A stretch of 64,000 bases of DNA from Isoptericola sp044389085. Lineage in GTDB: Bacteria > Actinomycetota > Actinomycetes > Actinomycetales > Cellulomonadaceae. The stretch covers positions 186,001-250,000 of the forward strand of contig NZ_JBIRXP010000006.1 in assembly GCF_044389085.1 (NCBI RefSeq). The letters run 5' to 3'. A model generated the notes under the pieces. It saw only the letters and a program-made list of their open reading frames with translations, did no database searches and was not told the DNA's origin. Positions 17,099 through 24,181 of the stretch are shown piece by piece; position 1 is the stretch's first letter; each line of letters begins with the position of its first letter. The position numbers and the translations under genes are program-made.

Positions 17099-17571
17099 CA
17101 GGCGGAAATCTCCTCCTGCGCGGTGGCGCGGTCGTGGGTCGTGGTAAGGGCGGCCGCGACGCTGCGGATCCGGGAGATGGCGTCGGCGAGATCGTCGTCC
17201 GACCAGTCGGAGAACGACTCGGAGACGAGGTCGTCGATGCGTTCGAAGGACGCGTCCGCGAACTCGCGGCCGGCGTCCGTCAGGGCGAGGTAGCGGGCGC
17301 GCCGGTCGTCGTCGTCCACCGTGCGCTCGACGAGGCCGGCGTCGACGAGGGCGCTGATCTGGCGGCTCGCGACCGAGACGTCGACGCGGAGCTTGGCGGC
17401 GACGTCGGTGATCTGGACCCGCCCGCACCGCGTGAGCAGGTGCAGGGCCCCGAGGCCGGCTCGAGGGAGGTCCAGGTCGCGGGCCACGCGCATGGCGGCC
17501 TCGCGCTGGGCGCGGGAGAGGTCCTCGAGCGTCTCCACGAGCTCACGGGCCGCGGTGCGGGCAACGGGCAT
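17098..17571 (-). CDS. MarR family repressor of the DHA2 efflux operon
   Basis: 157 residues from ATG 17571; the upstream part of the open frame contains the promoter and is not coding. The wHTH is ITDVAAKLRVDVSVASRQIS, with the wing DDDDRRARYLALT. It is translationally coupled to the transporter gene (TGATG). The promoter 98 nt upstream carries two TTGCA/TGCAA palindromes, so autorepression with ligand-induced release is likely. Confidence 0.9.
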   Translation of the reverse strand: MPVARTAARELVETLEDLSRAQREAAMRVARDLDLPRAGLGALHLLTRCGRVQITDVAAKLRVDVSVASRQISALVDAGLVERTVDDDDRRARYLALTDAGREFADASFERIDDLVSESFSDWSDDDLADAISRIRSVAAALTTTHDRATAQEEISA

Positions 17572-17656
17572 GGCAGGGCCTTTGCTGAAAGGGGGGGGGT
17601 GGGTGCTCGGGGCCGAGCGGCCGGAGCGGTGCGGCCCGCGAGGGCGGGCCGAGTTG

Positions 17657-17697
17657 TTGCAGGGTGCAAACATACGCCTGGTGCTTGCAGCAAGCAA
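17657..17697 (-). promoter_or_regulatory. Promoter with two MarR-type operator palindromes
   Basis: On the minus strand, -35 TTGCTT (17692-17697) and -10 TATGTT (17669-17674) are spaced 17 nt. A perfect 15-nt palindrome TGCTTGCAGCAAGCA (17682-17696) overlaps the -35, and TTGCAGGGTGCAA (17657-17669) covers the start of transcription. Both contain TTGC/GCAA half-sites. The AT-rich composition stands out from the surroundings. Confidence 0.75.
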
Positions 17698-17731
17698 GTG
17701 TCCTGGTGAGGACTTCACCCGGTGCACGACG

Positions 17732-17768
17732 GCGGCCCGCGACCCTCGGGGAGAGGGGCGCGGGCCGC
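17732..17768 (-). terminator. Terminator hairpin after the sugar porter gene
   Basis: Ten outer pairs (GCGGCCCGCG with its complement) plus five inner pairs (CCCTC/GAGGG) separated by one mismatch. It starts 40 nt beyond the stop of the sugar porter gene on the minus strand and isolates it from the MarR promoter. Confidence 0.7.
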
Positions 17769-17808
17769 GTTGCTGGGGCCGGGGCCGGGGTGCCGCGGCG
17801 GGCGCGGG

Positions 17809-19245
17809 TCAGGCCCGCTTGTAGGCCTCGCCCGCCATGTCCTCGAGCTCGACGCCCTTCGTCTCCGGGATCTTGCCGAGGACGAAGAAGAACGACAGGG
17901 CGGCGAAGACCGCGTACATCAGGTACGGGATCGCCGGGCCGAACGCGTCGAGCATCGGCGGGAAGGTCAGCGTGATCGCGAAGTTCGCGATCCAGTTGGC
18001 GGCGGCGCCCACGCCCAGCGCGGCCGCGCGGATCCGGTTGGGGAACATCTCGCCCAGCAGCACCCACATCAGCGGGCCCCACGTGGCGCCGAAGAAGACG
18101 ACGAACGCGTTGGCGCACACCAGCGCGATCACGCTCCACGGGGCCGCGAGCGTGATCTCCTCCCCGCTGCCGCTCGCCTGCGTGAAGGCGATGGCCATGA
18201 GCCCCAGGGAGACGGCCATGCCCGCCGAGCCGATGAGCAGCAGCGGACGCCGGCCCACCTTGTCGATCAGCGCGATGGCGATGAACGTCACGGCCACGTT
18301 CGTGACCGCCGTGATCGTCGAGACGAGGAACGCCTGCGACTCGTCGAAGCCGACCGCCTGCCACAGCGTCGTCGAGTAGTAGAAGATCACGTTGATCCCG
18401 ACGAACTGCTGGAAGATCGCCATCACGATGCCGACCCACACGATGGGCTTGAGCCCGAACCGGTCGCCCTTGAGGCTGCCCAGCTCGGCGTTCTCCTCGT
18501 CGACGGCGATCGAGCGGCGGATCTCGCCGATCCGGTCGTCCGGATGCTCGTCGGGGCCCAGCACGGACGCCAGGACCGCGCGGGCCTCGTCGTCGCGGTC
18601 CTTCGTCACGAGATAGCGCGGCGACTCGGGCATCCGTAGCGCGAGGATCCCGTACACGGCCGCGGGGACCACGGCGACGAGGAACATCCACCGCCAGGCC
18701 TCCCAGCCGAACCACAGCTCGTTCGCCGCGCTGCCGGCCGCCGTGGCGAGGATCTGGTCGGACAGCAGGGCCGCGAAGATACCGACGGTGATCGCGAGCT
18801 GCTGGAGCGACCCGAGGCGCCCGCGCATCGCGGCCGGGGCGATCTCCGCGATGTACGCGGGGGCGATCACCGACGCGATACCGATGCCGACGCCGGCCAT
18901 GAACCGCCAGATCGCGAGGTCCCAGGCGCTCCACGCGATCGCCGACAGGATCGACGACACGAAGAAGAGCACCGCGCCCAGCACCATCACGTGCGTGCGG
19001 CCCCAGCGGTCGGCGAGCTTGCCGCCCGACCAGGCGCCCAGCGCGCAGCCGAGGAGGGCGACCGCCACGACGAGCCCCGTCACGGTCGAGTTGAGGTCGA
19101 ACTGGCCCTCGATCGCGTCGACCGCGCCGTTGATGACCGACGAGTCGAAGCCGAAGAGGAAGCCACCCACCGCCGCCGCGAAGGCGAGGGCTGTGGCCTT
19201 CCGGTGGGCGCTGTGCGCCGCAGACCCTGGTGCTGGGCTCGTCAT
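17809..19245 (-). CDS. Sugar porter family MFS transporter
   Basis: 478 residues from ATG 19245 with GAGGAC upstream. Twelve membrane helices. The family signatures are clear: GGFLFGFDSSVINGA in helix 1, GGKLADRWGRTHVM after helix 2, PESPRYL before the central loop, QQFVGIN(V)IFYYS in helix 7, DKVGRRPLLL, and PETKG near the C-terminus. The QQ.xGIN motif indicates a sugar:proton symporter of the XylE/GalP/GLUT type; the sugar cannot be read from sequence. It stands alone. Confidence 0.94.
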   Translation of the reverse strand: MTSPAPGSAAHSAHRKATALAFAAAVGGFLFGFDSSVINGAVDAIEGQFDLNSTVTGLVVAVALLGCALGAWSGGKLADRWGRTHVMVLGAVLFFVSSILSAIAWSAWDLAIWRFMAGVGIGIASVIAPAYIAEIAPAAMRGRLGSLQQLAITVGIFAALLSDQILATAAGSAANELWFGWEAWRWMFLVAVVPAAVYGILALRMPESPRYLVTKDRDDEARAVLASVLGPDEHPDDRIGEIRRSIAVDEENAELGSLKGDRFGLKPIVWVGIVMAIFQQFVGINVIFYYSTTLWQAVGFDESQAFLVSTITAVTNVAVTFIAIALIDKVGRRPLLLIGSAGMAVSLGLMAIAFTQASGSGEEITLAAPWSVIALVCANAFVVFFGATWGPLMWVLLGEMFPNRIRAAALGVGAAANWIANFAITLTFPPMLDAFGPAIPYLMYAVFAALSFFFVLGKIPETKGVELEDMAGEAYKRA

Positions 19246-19386
19246 GATCGTCCTCGCTCCGCTCGGCATTCCTGACGTTTCTCGATGCTAGGTCGGGGCT
19301 CGCCTGTCGGCGCGCTGAGCAGGTCGGACGCACGACCCGGACCTCGACCCGGACCTCGGCCCGGCCACCGGGGTGAGACTGGAGGG

Positions 19387-20028
19387 GTGAACGACGCACC
19401 CGAGCCACGCCGGCACCGCCGACCCGCCATGCTCGACCCGCAGACCGCCGAGCAGATCCCGGGATCCCTGGACCCCGCGCTGCGCGACGAGGTCGCGCAC
19501 ACCACCGCCCGCGCCGTCGTGCACCACGCGCGGGCCGCCGAGGACCCGGAGGTGGTGGACCGGCTGGTGCGGCTCGTCGAGCGGGAGGGGCTCGACGTCG
19601 TCGCCGCCCTGTGGTCCGACGCCGCGCCCGCGTCGCTGCCCGGCGCCCTGTGGCGGTTGTACGTCCTGCGCGAGTGGGTGCGCCGCGACGCGCGCACCGT
19701 CGGGCTGCGCTACCGCCTCGGCGTCGACGCGGCCCCCGTGCACGAGGCGGTCGCCGGTGTGCCCCGCCCCCCGGCGCCGGAGGACCTGCGGGCGCTCGCG
19801 GACGACGTCCTGTCTGGCGTCTACACCGGGGACCTGGCCGTGGCGCTGGAGCGGGCCGCGTCGTTCTGCCGCATCCTCGCCACCGGCGCCGCGTTCGACG
19901 CCGACGCCCGCGAGGTCGCCGACCCCGAGGGCGCGACCCGGATGACGCGTGGGGCGGCCGACCTCGTGCGCACCGCCGAGGAGCTCGAGCGCGCGGCGGC
20001 GGGCTGGCGGGCCGGCACGCTGGACTGA
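19387..20028 (+). CDS. Conserved hypothetical helical protein upstream of the phosphate genes
   Basis: 213 residues from GTG 19387. It is almost entirely helical, rich in Ala/Arg/Glu, with no membrane helix or signal peptide. The motif DEVAHTTARAVVHHARAAED and the later LPGALWRLYVLREWVRRD are conserved-looking blocks, but I do not recognise a domain. It lies 279 nt before the DUF47 gene, which has its own promoter. Confidence 0.65.
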   Translation: MNDAPEPRRHRRPAMLDPQTAEQIPGSLDPALRDEVAHTTARAVVHHARAAEDPEVVDRLVRLVEREGLDVVAALWSDAAPASLPGALWRLYVLREWVRRDARTVGLRYRLGVDAAPVHEAVAGVPRPPAPEDLRALADDVLSGVYTGDLAVALERAASFCRILATGAAFDADAREVADPEGATRMTRGAADLVRTAEELERAAAGWRAGTLD

Positions 20029-20223
20029 CCCCGACCGCCGCGCCGCACGGGTCTGACCTGCGTGTTCGGAGCACGCCGACCGTCGGGCTTACGATGTTCG
20101 GGCGACGTCGGGCCGCGGTAGCCCCGGGCTCCATCTTCAGCCGCTACGAGCGGCCACGCGCCGAGAGGCGCTCCCGGTCCGGCGTCGCACCTCACCCGAG
20201 TTCCCGCAGCCGGCGGGGCGATC

Positions 20224-20271
20224 GTTCAGCGCGCGTTCAACTGGTCGCGCCAGGATGGCCACCTCTAGTCT
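20224..20271 (+). promoter_or_regulatory. PHO-box-like direct repeats and -10 upstream of the DUF47-PiT operon
   Basis: Two 11-nt direct repeat units, GTTCAGCGCGC (20224-20234) and GTTCAACTGGT (20235-20245), match the GTTCACC-like 11-nt units bound by PhoP in Streptomyces. A TAGTCT -10 (20266-20271) follows 20 nt later. Placement just upstream of the -35 region suits PhoP activation under phosphate limitation. Confidence 0.6.
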
Positions 20272-20307
20272 GTGAGAGTCTCAGCGTCCTCGATCCGGGA
20301 GCCACAC

Positions 20308-20928
20308 GTGCGCCTGCGCCTGACACCGCGCGACACGACCTATTTCGACATGCTGGCGACGCTCGCGCAGCACAACGTCACCGGGGCCGCGCTCCTGGCG
20401 GAGCTGCTCGGGGCGTCACGGCAGGAGCGCGAAGGCATCGTCCGTCGGCTCAACGAGGCGGAGCACGTCGCCGACGATGCCGCCCACTCGATCATGCGGC
20501 GTCTGAACCAGACCTTCGTCACCCCGTTCGACCGGGACGACATCTACGGCCTGGCCTCCGCGCTCGACGACTGCATGGACGCCATGGAGGAGGCCGGCGA
20601 CCTCATCGTCCTGTACAAGGTCGACGAGCTCCCGCTGCGCGTCTCCGAGCAGGTGCAGGTGCTGCAGCGCTGCGCCGAGCTCACCGCCGAGGCCATGCCC
20701 CGGCTGCGCTCGATGGACCAGCTGTCCGACTACTGGGTCGAGATCAACCGGCTGGAGAACCAGGGCGACAAGCTGCACCGCGAGCTCATCGCGCAGCTCT
20801 TCGACGACACCACCGACCCGGTGCTGCTCATCAAGCTCAAGGAGATCGTCGACATGCTCGAGGAGGCCGCCGACGCCTTCGAGCGGGTCGCGAACATGGT
20901 CGAGACCATCGCCCTCAAGGAGTCCTGA
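20308..20928 (+). CDS. DUF47 (PhoU-like) phosphate transport accessory protein
   Basis: 206 residues from GTG 20308 (VRLRLTPRDTTYFDML is the family N-terminus) with GGGAG upstream. An all-helical PhoU-like bundle with the conserved acidic segments NEAEHVADDAAH, DRDDIYGLASALDDCMDAME and EINRLENQGDKLHRE. DUF47 proteins accompany PiT transporters and are thought to gate them. The stop is 2 nt from the transporter start, so the two are an operon. Confidence 0.93.
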   Translation: MRLRLTPRDTTYFDMLATLAQHNVTGAALLAELLGASRQEREGIVRRLNEAEHVADDAAHSIMRRLNQTFVTPFDRDDIYGLASALDDCMDAMEEAGDLIVLYKVDELPLRVSEQVQVLQRCAELTAEAMPRLRSMDQLSDYWVEINRLENQGDKLHRELIAQLFDDTTDPVLLIKLKEIVDMLEEAADAFERVANMVETIALKES

Positions 20929-20930
20929 CC

Positions 20931-21935
20931 GTGGAGGTGGCGCTGGTCGTCCTCGTCGTCGCGCTCGCGCTCGGCTTCGACTACACCAACGGTTTCCACG
21001 ACGCGGCCAACGCGATCGCCACCTCGGTCTCGACGCGGGCGCTCACCCCCCGCATCGCGCTGCTCATGGCCGCGGTCATGAACTTCGTGGGGGCGCTGCT
21101 CGGCACCGAGGTCGCCGAGACCATCGCGACGTCGATCGTGGACCTCCAGGACGCGTCCGACCACACCGCGCTCACGGTGATCCTGTGCGCACTGGTCGGC
21201 GCCATCGTGTGGAACCTCATCACCTGGTGGTTCGGCCTGCCGTCCTCGTCGACGCACTCGCTCATCGGCGGCCTCGTGGGCGCCGGGCTCGCGGCCGGCC
21301 TGCCGATCTACGGGCAGGCGATCGTCGACAAGGTCGTGCTGCCCATGGTGTTCTCGCCGCTCATCGGCTTCATCGGCGCGTACTTCGCCATGGTCGCGCT
21401 GCTGTGGATCTTCCGGAACGCGGCGCCCTCGCGGGTGACCCGCCGGTTCCGCCTGTCGCAGACGGTGTCGGCCGCCGCGATGGCGCTCGGCCACGGCCTC
21501 CAGGACGCGCAGAAGACCATGGGCGTCATCTTCATGGCCATCCTCACCGTCGGCTGGGCGAACCCGGACGCCGGCATCCCCCTGTGGGTCAAGCTCGCCG
21601 CGGCCGGCGCGATCTCCCTCGGCACGGCGTCCGGCGGCTGGCGGATCATGCGCACGCTCGGCCGCCGCATCATCGAGCTCGACCCGGCCCGCGGCTTCGT
21701 CGCCGAGTCGGTGTCCGCGCTGGTGCTCTACGCCAACGCGTTCATCCTGCACGCCCCCGTCTCCACGACGCACACCATCACCTCGGCGATCATGGGCGTC
21801 GGCGCCACCCGCCGCCTGTCGGCGGTGCGCTGGGGCGTGGCCAAGAACATCGGCGTCGCCTGGGTGCTGACCATCCCGGCCGCGGCGCTCGTGGCCGCCC
21901 TGACCACGTGGCTGCTGCACCCGATCCTCACCTGA
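20931..21935 (+). CDS. pit: PiT-family inorganic phosphate transporter
   Basis: 334 residues from GTG 20931; the ribosome site AAGGAG lies inside the end of the DUF47 gene. Both PiT signature repeats are present: GFDYTNGFHDAANAIATSVS near the N-terminus and GHGLQDAQKTMG in the second half; SSSTHSLIGG and VSTTHTITSAIMG are the matching inverted-repeat helices. About ten helices. It imports phosphate (metal-phosphate) with protons. A 42-nt palindromic repeat begins 2 nt after the stop. Confidence 0.95.
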   Translation: MEVALVVLVVALALGFDYTNGFHDAANAIATSVSTRALTPRIALLMAAVMNFVGALLGTEVAETIATSIVDLQDASDHTALTVILCALVGAIVWNLITWWFGLPSSSTHSLIGGLVGAGLAAGLPIYGQAIVDKVVLPMVFSPLIGFIGAYFAMVALLWIFRNAAPSRVTRRFRLSQTVSAAAMALGHGLQDAQKTMGVIFMAILTVGWANPDAGIPLWVKLAAAGAISLGTASGGWRIMRTLGRRIIELDPARGFVAESVSALVLYANAFILHAPVSTTHTITSAIMGVGATRRLSAVRWGVAKNIGVAWVLTIPAAALVAALTTWLLHPILT

Positions 21936-21937
21936 CC

Positions 21938-21979
21938 TGTCAGACGCACAGGACACTCCGGTGGGCTGAGCGTCTGACA
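21938..21979. repeat. 42-nt palindromic repeat, copy A
   Basis: Begins TGTCAGACGC and ends GCGTCTGACA (perfect 10-bp terminal inverted repeat), with a central CACTCCGGTG. Starts 2 nt after the pit stop codon. Same length and end sequences as copies B-E at 23022, 23084, 48857 and 48920. Confidence 0.85.
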
Positions 21980-21993
21980 ACGTCGCGCGGCAG

Positions 21994-22024
21994 GGAGCCT
22001 GCCCCCAGGCGGGCTCCGTCCACA
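21994..22024 (+). promoter_or_regulatory. 31-nt upstream module, copy 1 (shared with the Tad operon)
   Basis: GGAGCC...CAGG...GGCTCC hairpin followed by GTCCACA. 29 of 31 positions match the sequence at 41229-41259, and its end lies exactly 52 nt before the start codon in both places. A shared regulatory site is inferred. Confidence 0.6.
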
Positions 22025-22075
22025 CCCCGGGTCTGCCCGCGAGGACGGTGCGGGTAGCTCCGCCACCGTGGTGGC

Positions 22076-23005
22076 ATGACCGGATCTCGCGACTTCCTCG
22101 ACGTTCCCGGGCTCGCCGACCTGCTCCGCCGTCAGCACGGCGTGGCGACACGTGCCCAGCTCCGCCGGCTGGGGATCACGCCGACCCACGTCTCCTCTCA
22201 GGTCGCCGCGCGACGGTGGCGGACGCTGACCTCCGACCTGGTCCTCCTCCACACCGGACCGTCGACCCGTGCGGCGCAGCTCTGGGCGGCCGTGCTCGAC
22301 CCCGAACCGCCGGTGGCCGTCGGCTCATGGACGGGGCTGGCCGAGCACGGGCTGGTCGGCTGGGACCGGCCGGGCCTGCACGTCGTGGTGCCACGGGGCG
22401 CGCGCACCCGACGGCTGCCGGGCGTCGTCGTGCACGAGTCCCGCCGCTTCTGCCCCGAGGACGTCGTCTCGGTGCACGGCCGGCCGGTGTTCCGCGTCGA
22501 GAGGTGTGCCGTCGACGCCGCGGCGTGGCAGCGGTCGGGCAGGACCGCCGTCGGACTGCTCGCGGCCGTCGTGCAGCAGCGGCTCTCGACGCCGGCCCGG
22601 CTCTGGGAGCAGCTGGACCGGGTGGGGAAGGTGCGGCACCGGCGGCTGATGCAGCTCAGCCTGCATGACATCGAGGGGGGTGCGGACGCACTCAGCGAGA
22701 TCGACTTCGCCCGGCTGTGCCGCGCCCGCGACCTGCCCGAGCCGGCACGTCAGGCGCAACGTCGTGACGCGCGCGGGCGGTACCGATACCTGGACGCGGA
22801 GTGGCTCCTGGCAGACGGCCGCCGCCTGCTCGTCGAGATCGACGGGGTCGGTCATCTGGAGGTGACCCGTTGGTACGACGACCTCATGCGGGATGCCGAG
22901 CTGCTTCCCGACGAACGGACGGTGCGGCTGCGGTTCCCCGCCGCGGCCGTGCGCGCGGAGCCGGGCCGGGTCGGCGACGTCCTCACCCGCCATCTGGCAC
23001 CGTGA
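22076..23005 (+). CDS. AbiEi-like N-terminal domain plus DUF559 (Vsr-like endonuclease fold) protein
   Basis: 309 residues. Residues 1-60 resemble the AbiEi antitoxin winged-helix domain (GLADLLRRQHGVATRAQLRR, AARRWRTLTSDLVLLHTGP). The last 90 residues are DUF559-like: RYLDAEWLLADGRRLLVEID, GVGHLE, with Asp and Glu-x-Asp spaced as in PD-(D/E)xK/Vsr nucleases. Actinomycetes carry many such genes, with no proven function. It is bracketed by 42-nt repeats (one before, two after) and preceded by a module shared with the Tad operon. No toxin partner is next to it. Confidence 0.75.
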   Translation: MTGSRDFLDVPGLADLLRRQHGVATRAQLRRLGITPTHVSSQVAARRWRTLTSDLVLLHTGPSTRAAQLWAAVLDPEPPVAVGSWTGLAEHGLVGWDRPGLHVVVPRGARTRRLPGVVVHESRRFCPEDVVSVHGRPVFRVERCAVDAAAWQRSGRTAVGLLAAVVQQRLSTPARLWEQLDRVGKVRHRRLMQLSLHDIEGGADALSEIDFARLCRARDLPEPARQAQRRDARGRYRYLDAEWLLADGRRLLVEIDGVGHLEVTRWYDDLMRDAELLPDERTVRLRFPAAAVRAEPGRVGDVLTRHLAP

Positions 23006-23021
23006 TGCGGCCCCGTCGAGC

Positions 23022-23063
23022 TGTCAGACATGCAGCGCACCCGGGTGAGTCCTCCGTCTGACA
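23022..23063. repeat. 42-nt palindromic repeat, copy B
   Basis: TGTCAGAC...GTCTGACA ends, centre CACCCGGGTG. The flanks extend the inverted repeat to 12 bp (GAGCTGTCAGAC / GTCTGACAGCTC). It begins 16 nt after the DUF559 gene stop and is followed by copy C after a 20-nt linker. Confidence 0.85.
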
Positions 23064-23083
23064 GCTCGCGGCGGCGTCGGAGT

Positions 23084-23125
23084 TGTCAGACGCACGTCGC
23101 ACTCCGGTGAGCCCTGCGTCTGACA
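23084..23125. repeat. 42-nt palindromic repeat, copy C
   Basis: TGTCAGACGCA...TGCGTCTGACA (perfect 11-bp ends), centre CACTCCGGTG. It ends 2 nt before the stop codon of the convergent NUDIX gene. Copies B and C repeat at 62 nt. Confidence 0.85.
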
Positions 23126-23127
23126 CG

Positions 23128-24174
23128 TCAGTAGACCGGGGGCGTGACCTTCTCGACGGCGACGACGCGCGGGCCCTTGCCCGTGGCGGCGACGTGGGCG
23201 ACGAGCAGGTCGCCCGGCTCGAGGAACGGGTCCCGCGAGGGCAGCACGTTCGCGACAGCGCGACGCGAGTGCTGGCCCAGCACGTCCAGCACGGTCGGGA
23301 GCACCGGCCGGTGGGTGCACAGCACCGACGACCGGCCCGACTCGAGCAGGTCGCGCACGGTCGCGGCGACACGGGCGGGCGAGCGCTCGTGCTCCGCCTC
23401 GCCCAGCTGGTCGCTGAGCTCGGGGCGCGCGTGCGCCGAGCGGACGTACGGCTCGATGGTCGCCGCGCAGCGCTCCCAACGACTCGAGACGACGGACGTC
23501 ACGCCGTAGGCCGCGAGGACCGGCACGAGGGCCGCGCCCTGGGCGAATCCCGTCGGCGTCAGCGGGCGGTCGTGCTCCGCGCCGTGCCAGGCGGCCCGGG
23601 TCACGGCCTTGCCGTGCCGCACGATGACGACGGCGTGCGTGGCGAGCCGGCCCTGGGCGTGCGCCTCCACGAGGGCCTCGAGCGGCCCCCGGTCGGCGCG
23701 GCGCGTCAGGCGCGCGGCAGCGTCGTCGACGTCGAGCCACGCCTTCTTGTCGACCTCGTCCTTCGACGGCGGCTGCACGGGGAACCGCGCGGCGAGGGCC
23801 GCGGCGTCGCCGGTGCGCGACGCGCGCCGCGCCGCCCAGTAGTGCACGCGCTTCACCCGTCCCTCGGGCGTCAGGTACTGCAGGCCGGGCAGGGGGACGC
23901 CGAGCACGACGGGCTTGCCGGTCTCCTCCGCGACCTCGCGCGCGGCAGCCGTGTTCAGCGCCTCGCCGGGCTCGAGCTTCCCCTTCGGCCAGGACCAGTC
24001 GTCGTAGCGCGGCCGGTGCACGAGCTGCACCTGGAGACGTCCCTCGCGCTCGCGCCACACGAGCCCGCCCGCCGACTCGATGACGGGGGCGTGCTCCACC
24101 GACGTCGCCCCCAGCCTGTCCACGAGCGGCGACGCCGCCGTGCCCGCCGCCCGGCGCACGTGCGCCGCCCTCAC
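23128..24174 (-). CDS. mutT1: NUDIX hydrolase fused to a histidine phosphatase domain (MutT1-like)
   Basis: 348 residues from GTG 24174. Residues 28-160 are a NUDIX domain with box GKLEPGEALNTAAA...REVAEETG. Residues 180-348 are a histidine phosphatase domain opening with VVIVRHGKA, with a second His in LCTHRP. This two-domain architecture is that of mycobacterial MutT1, which sanitises 8-oxo-(d)GTP and acts on diadenosine polyphosphates. It lies 7 nt after ppk and is surely cotranscribed; the mycobacterial mutT1 also neighbours ppk. Confidence 0.92.
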   Translation of the reverse strand: MRAAHVRRAAGTAASPLVDRLGATSVEHAPVIESAGGLVWREREGRLQVQLVHRPRYDDWSWPKGKLEPGEALNTAAAREVAEETGKPVVLGVPLPGLQYLTPEGRVKRVHYWAARRASRTGDAAALAARFPVQPPSKDEVDKKAWLDVDDAAARLTRRADRGPLEALVEAHAQGRLATHAVVIVRHGKAVTRAAWHGAEHDRPLTPTGFAQGAALVPVLAAYGVTSVVSSRWERCAATIEPYVRSAHARPELSDQLGEAEHERSPARVAATVRDLLESGRSSVLCTHRPVLPTVLDVLGQHSRRAVANVLPSRDPFLEPGDLLVAHVAATGKGPRVVAVEKVTPPVY

Positions 24175-24181
24175 TGCGCCC

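Noticed and set aside
20051..20082. Possible degenerate copy of the 42-nt repeat (shares GTTCGGAGCAC and a GTCTGAC)
   Set aside because: Order of parts differs, no inverted ends and no 42-nt spacing.
22076..23005. AbiE-type toxin-antitoxin pair
   Set aside because: Only the AbiEi-like domain is present and is fused to DUF559; no AbiEii nucleotidyltransferase gene lies beside it.
23022..23125. Two 42-nt repeats with a 20-nt spacer resemble a minimal CRISPR unit
   Set aside because: Only two units, repeats differ at many internal positions, no cas genes, and a second pair lies inside a coding sequence.
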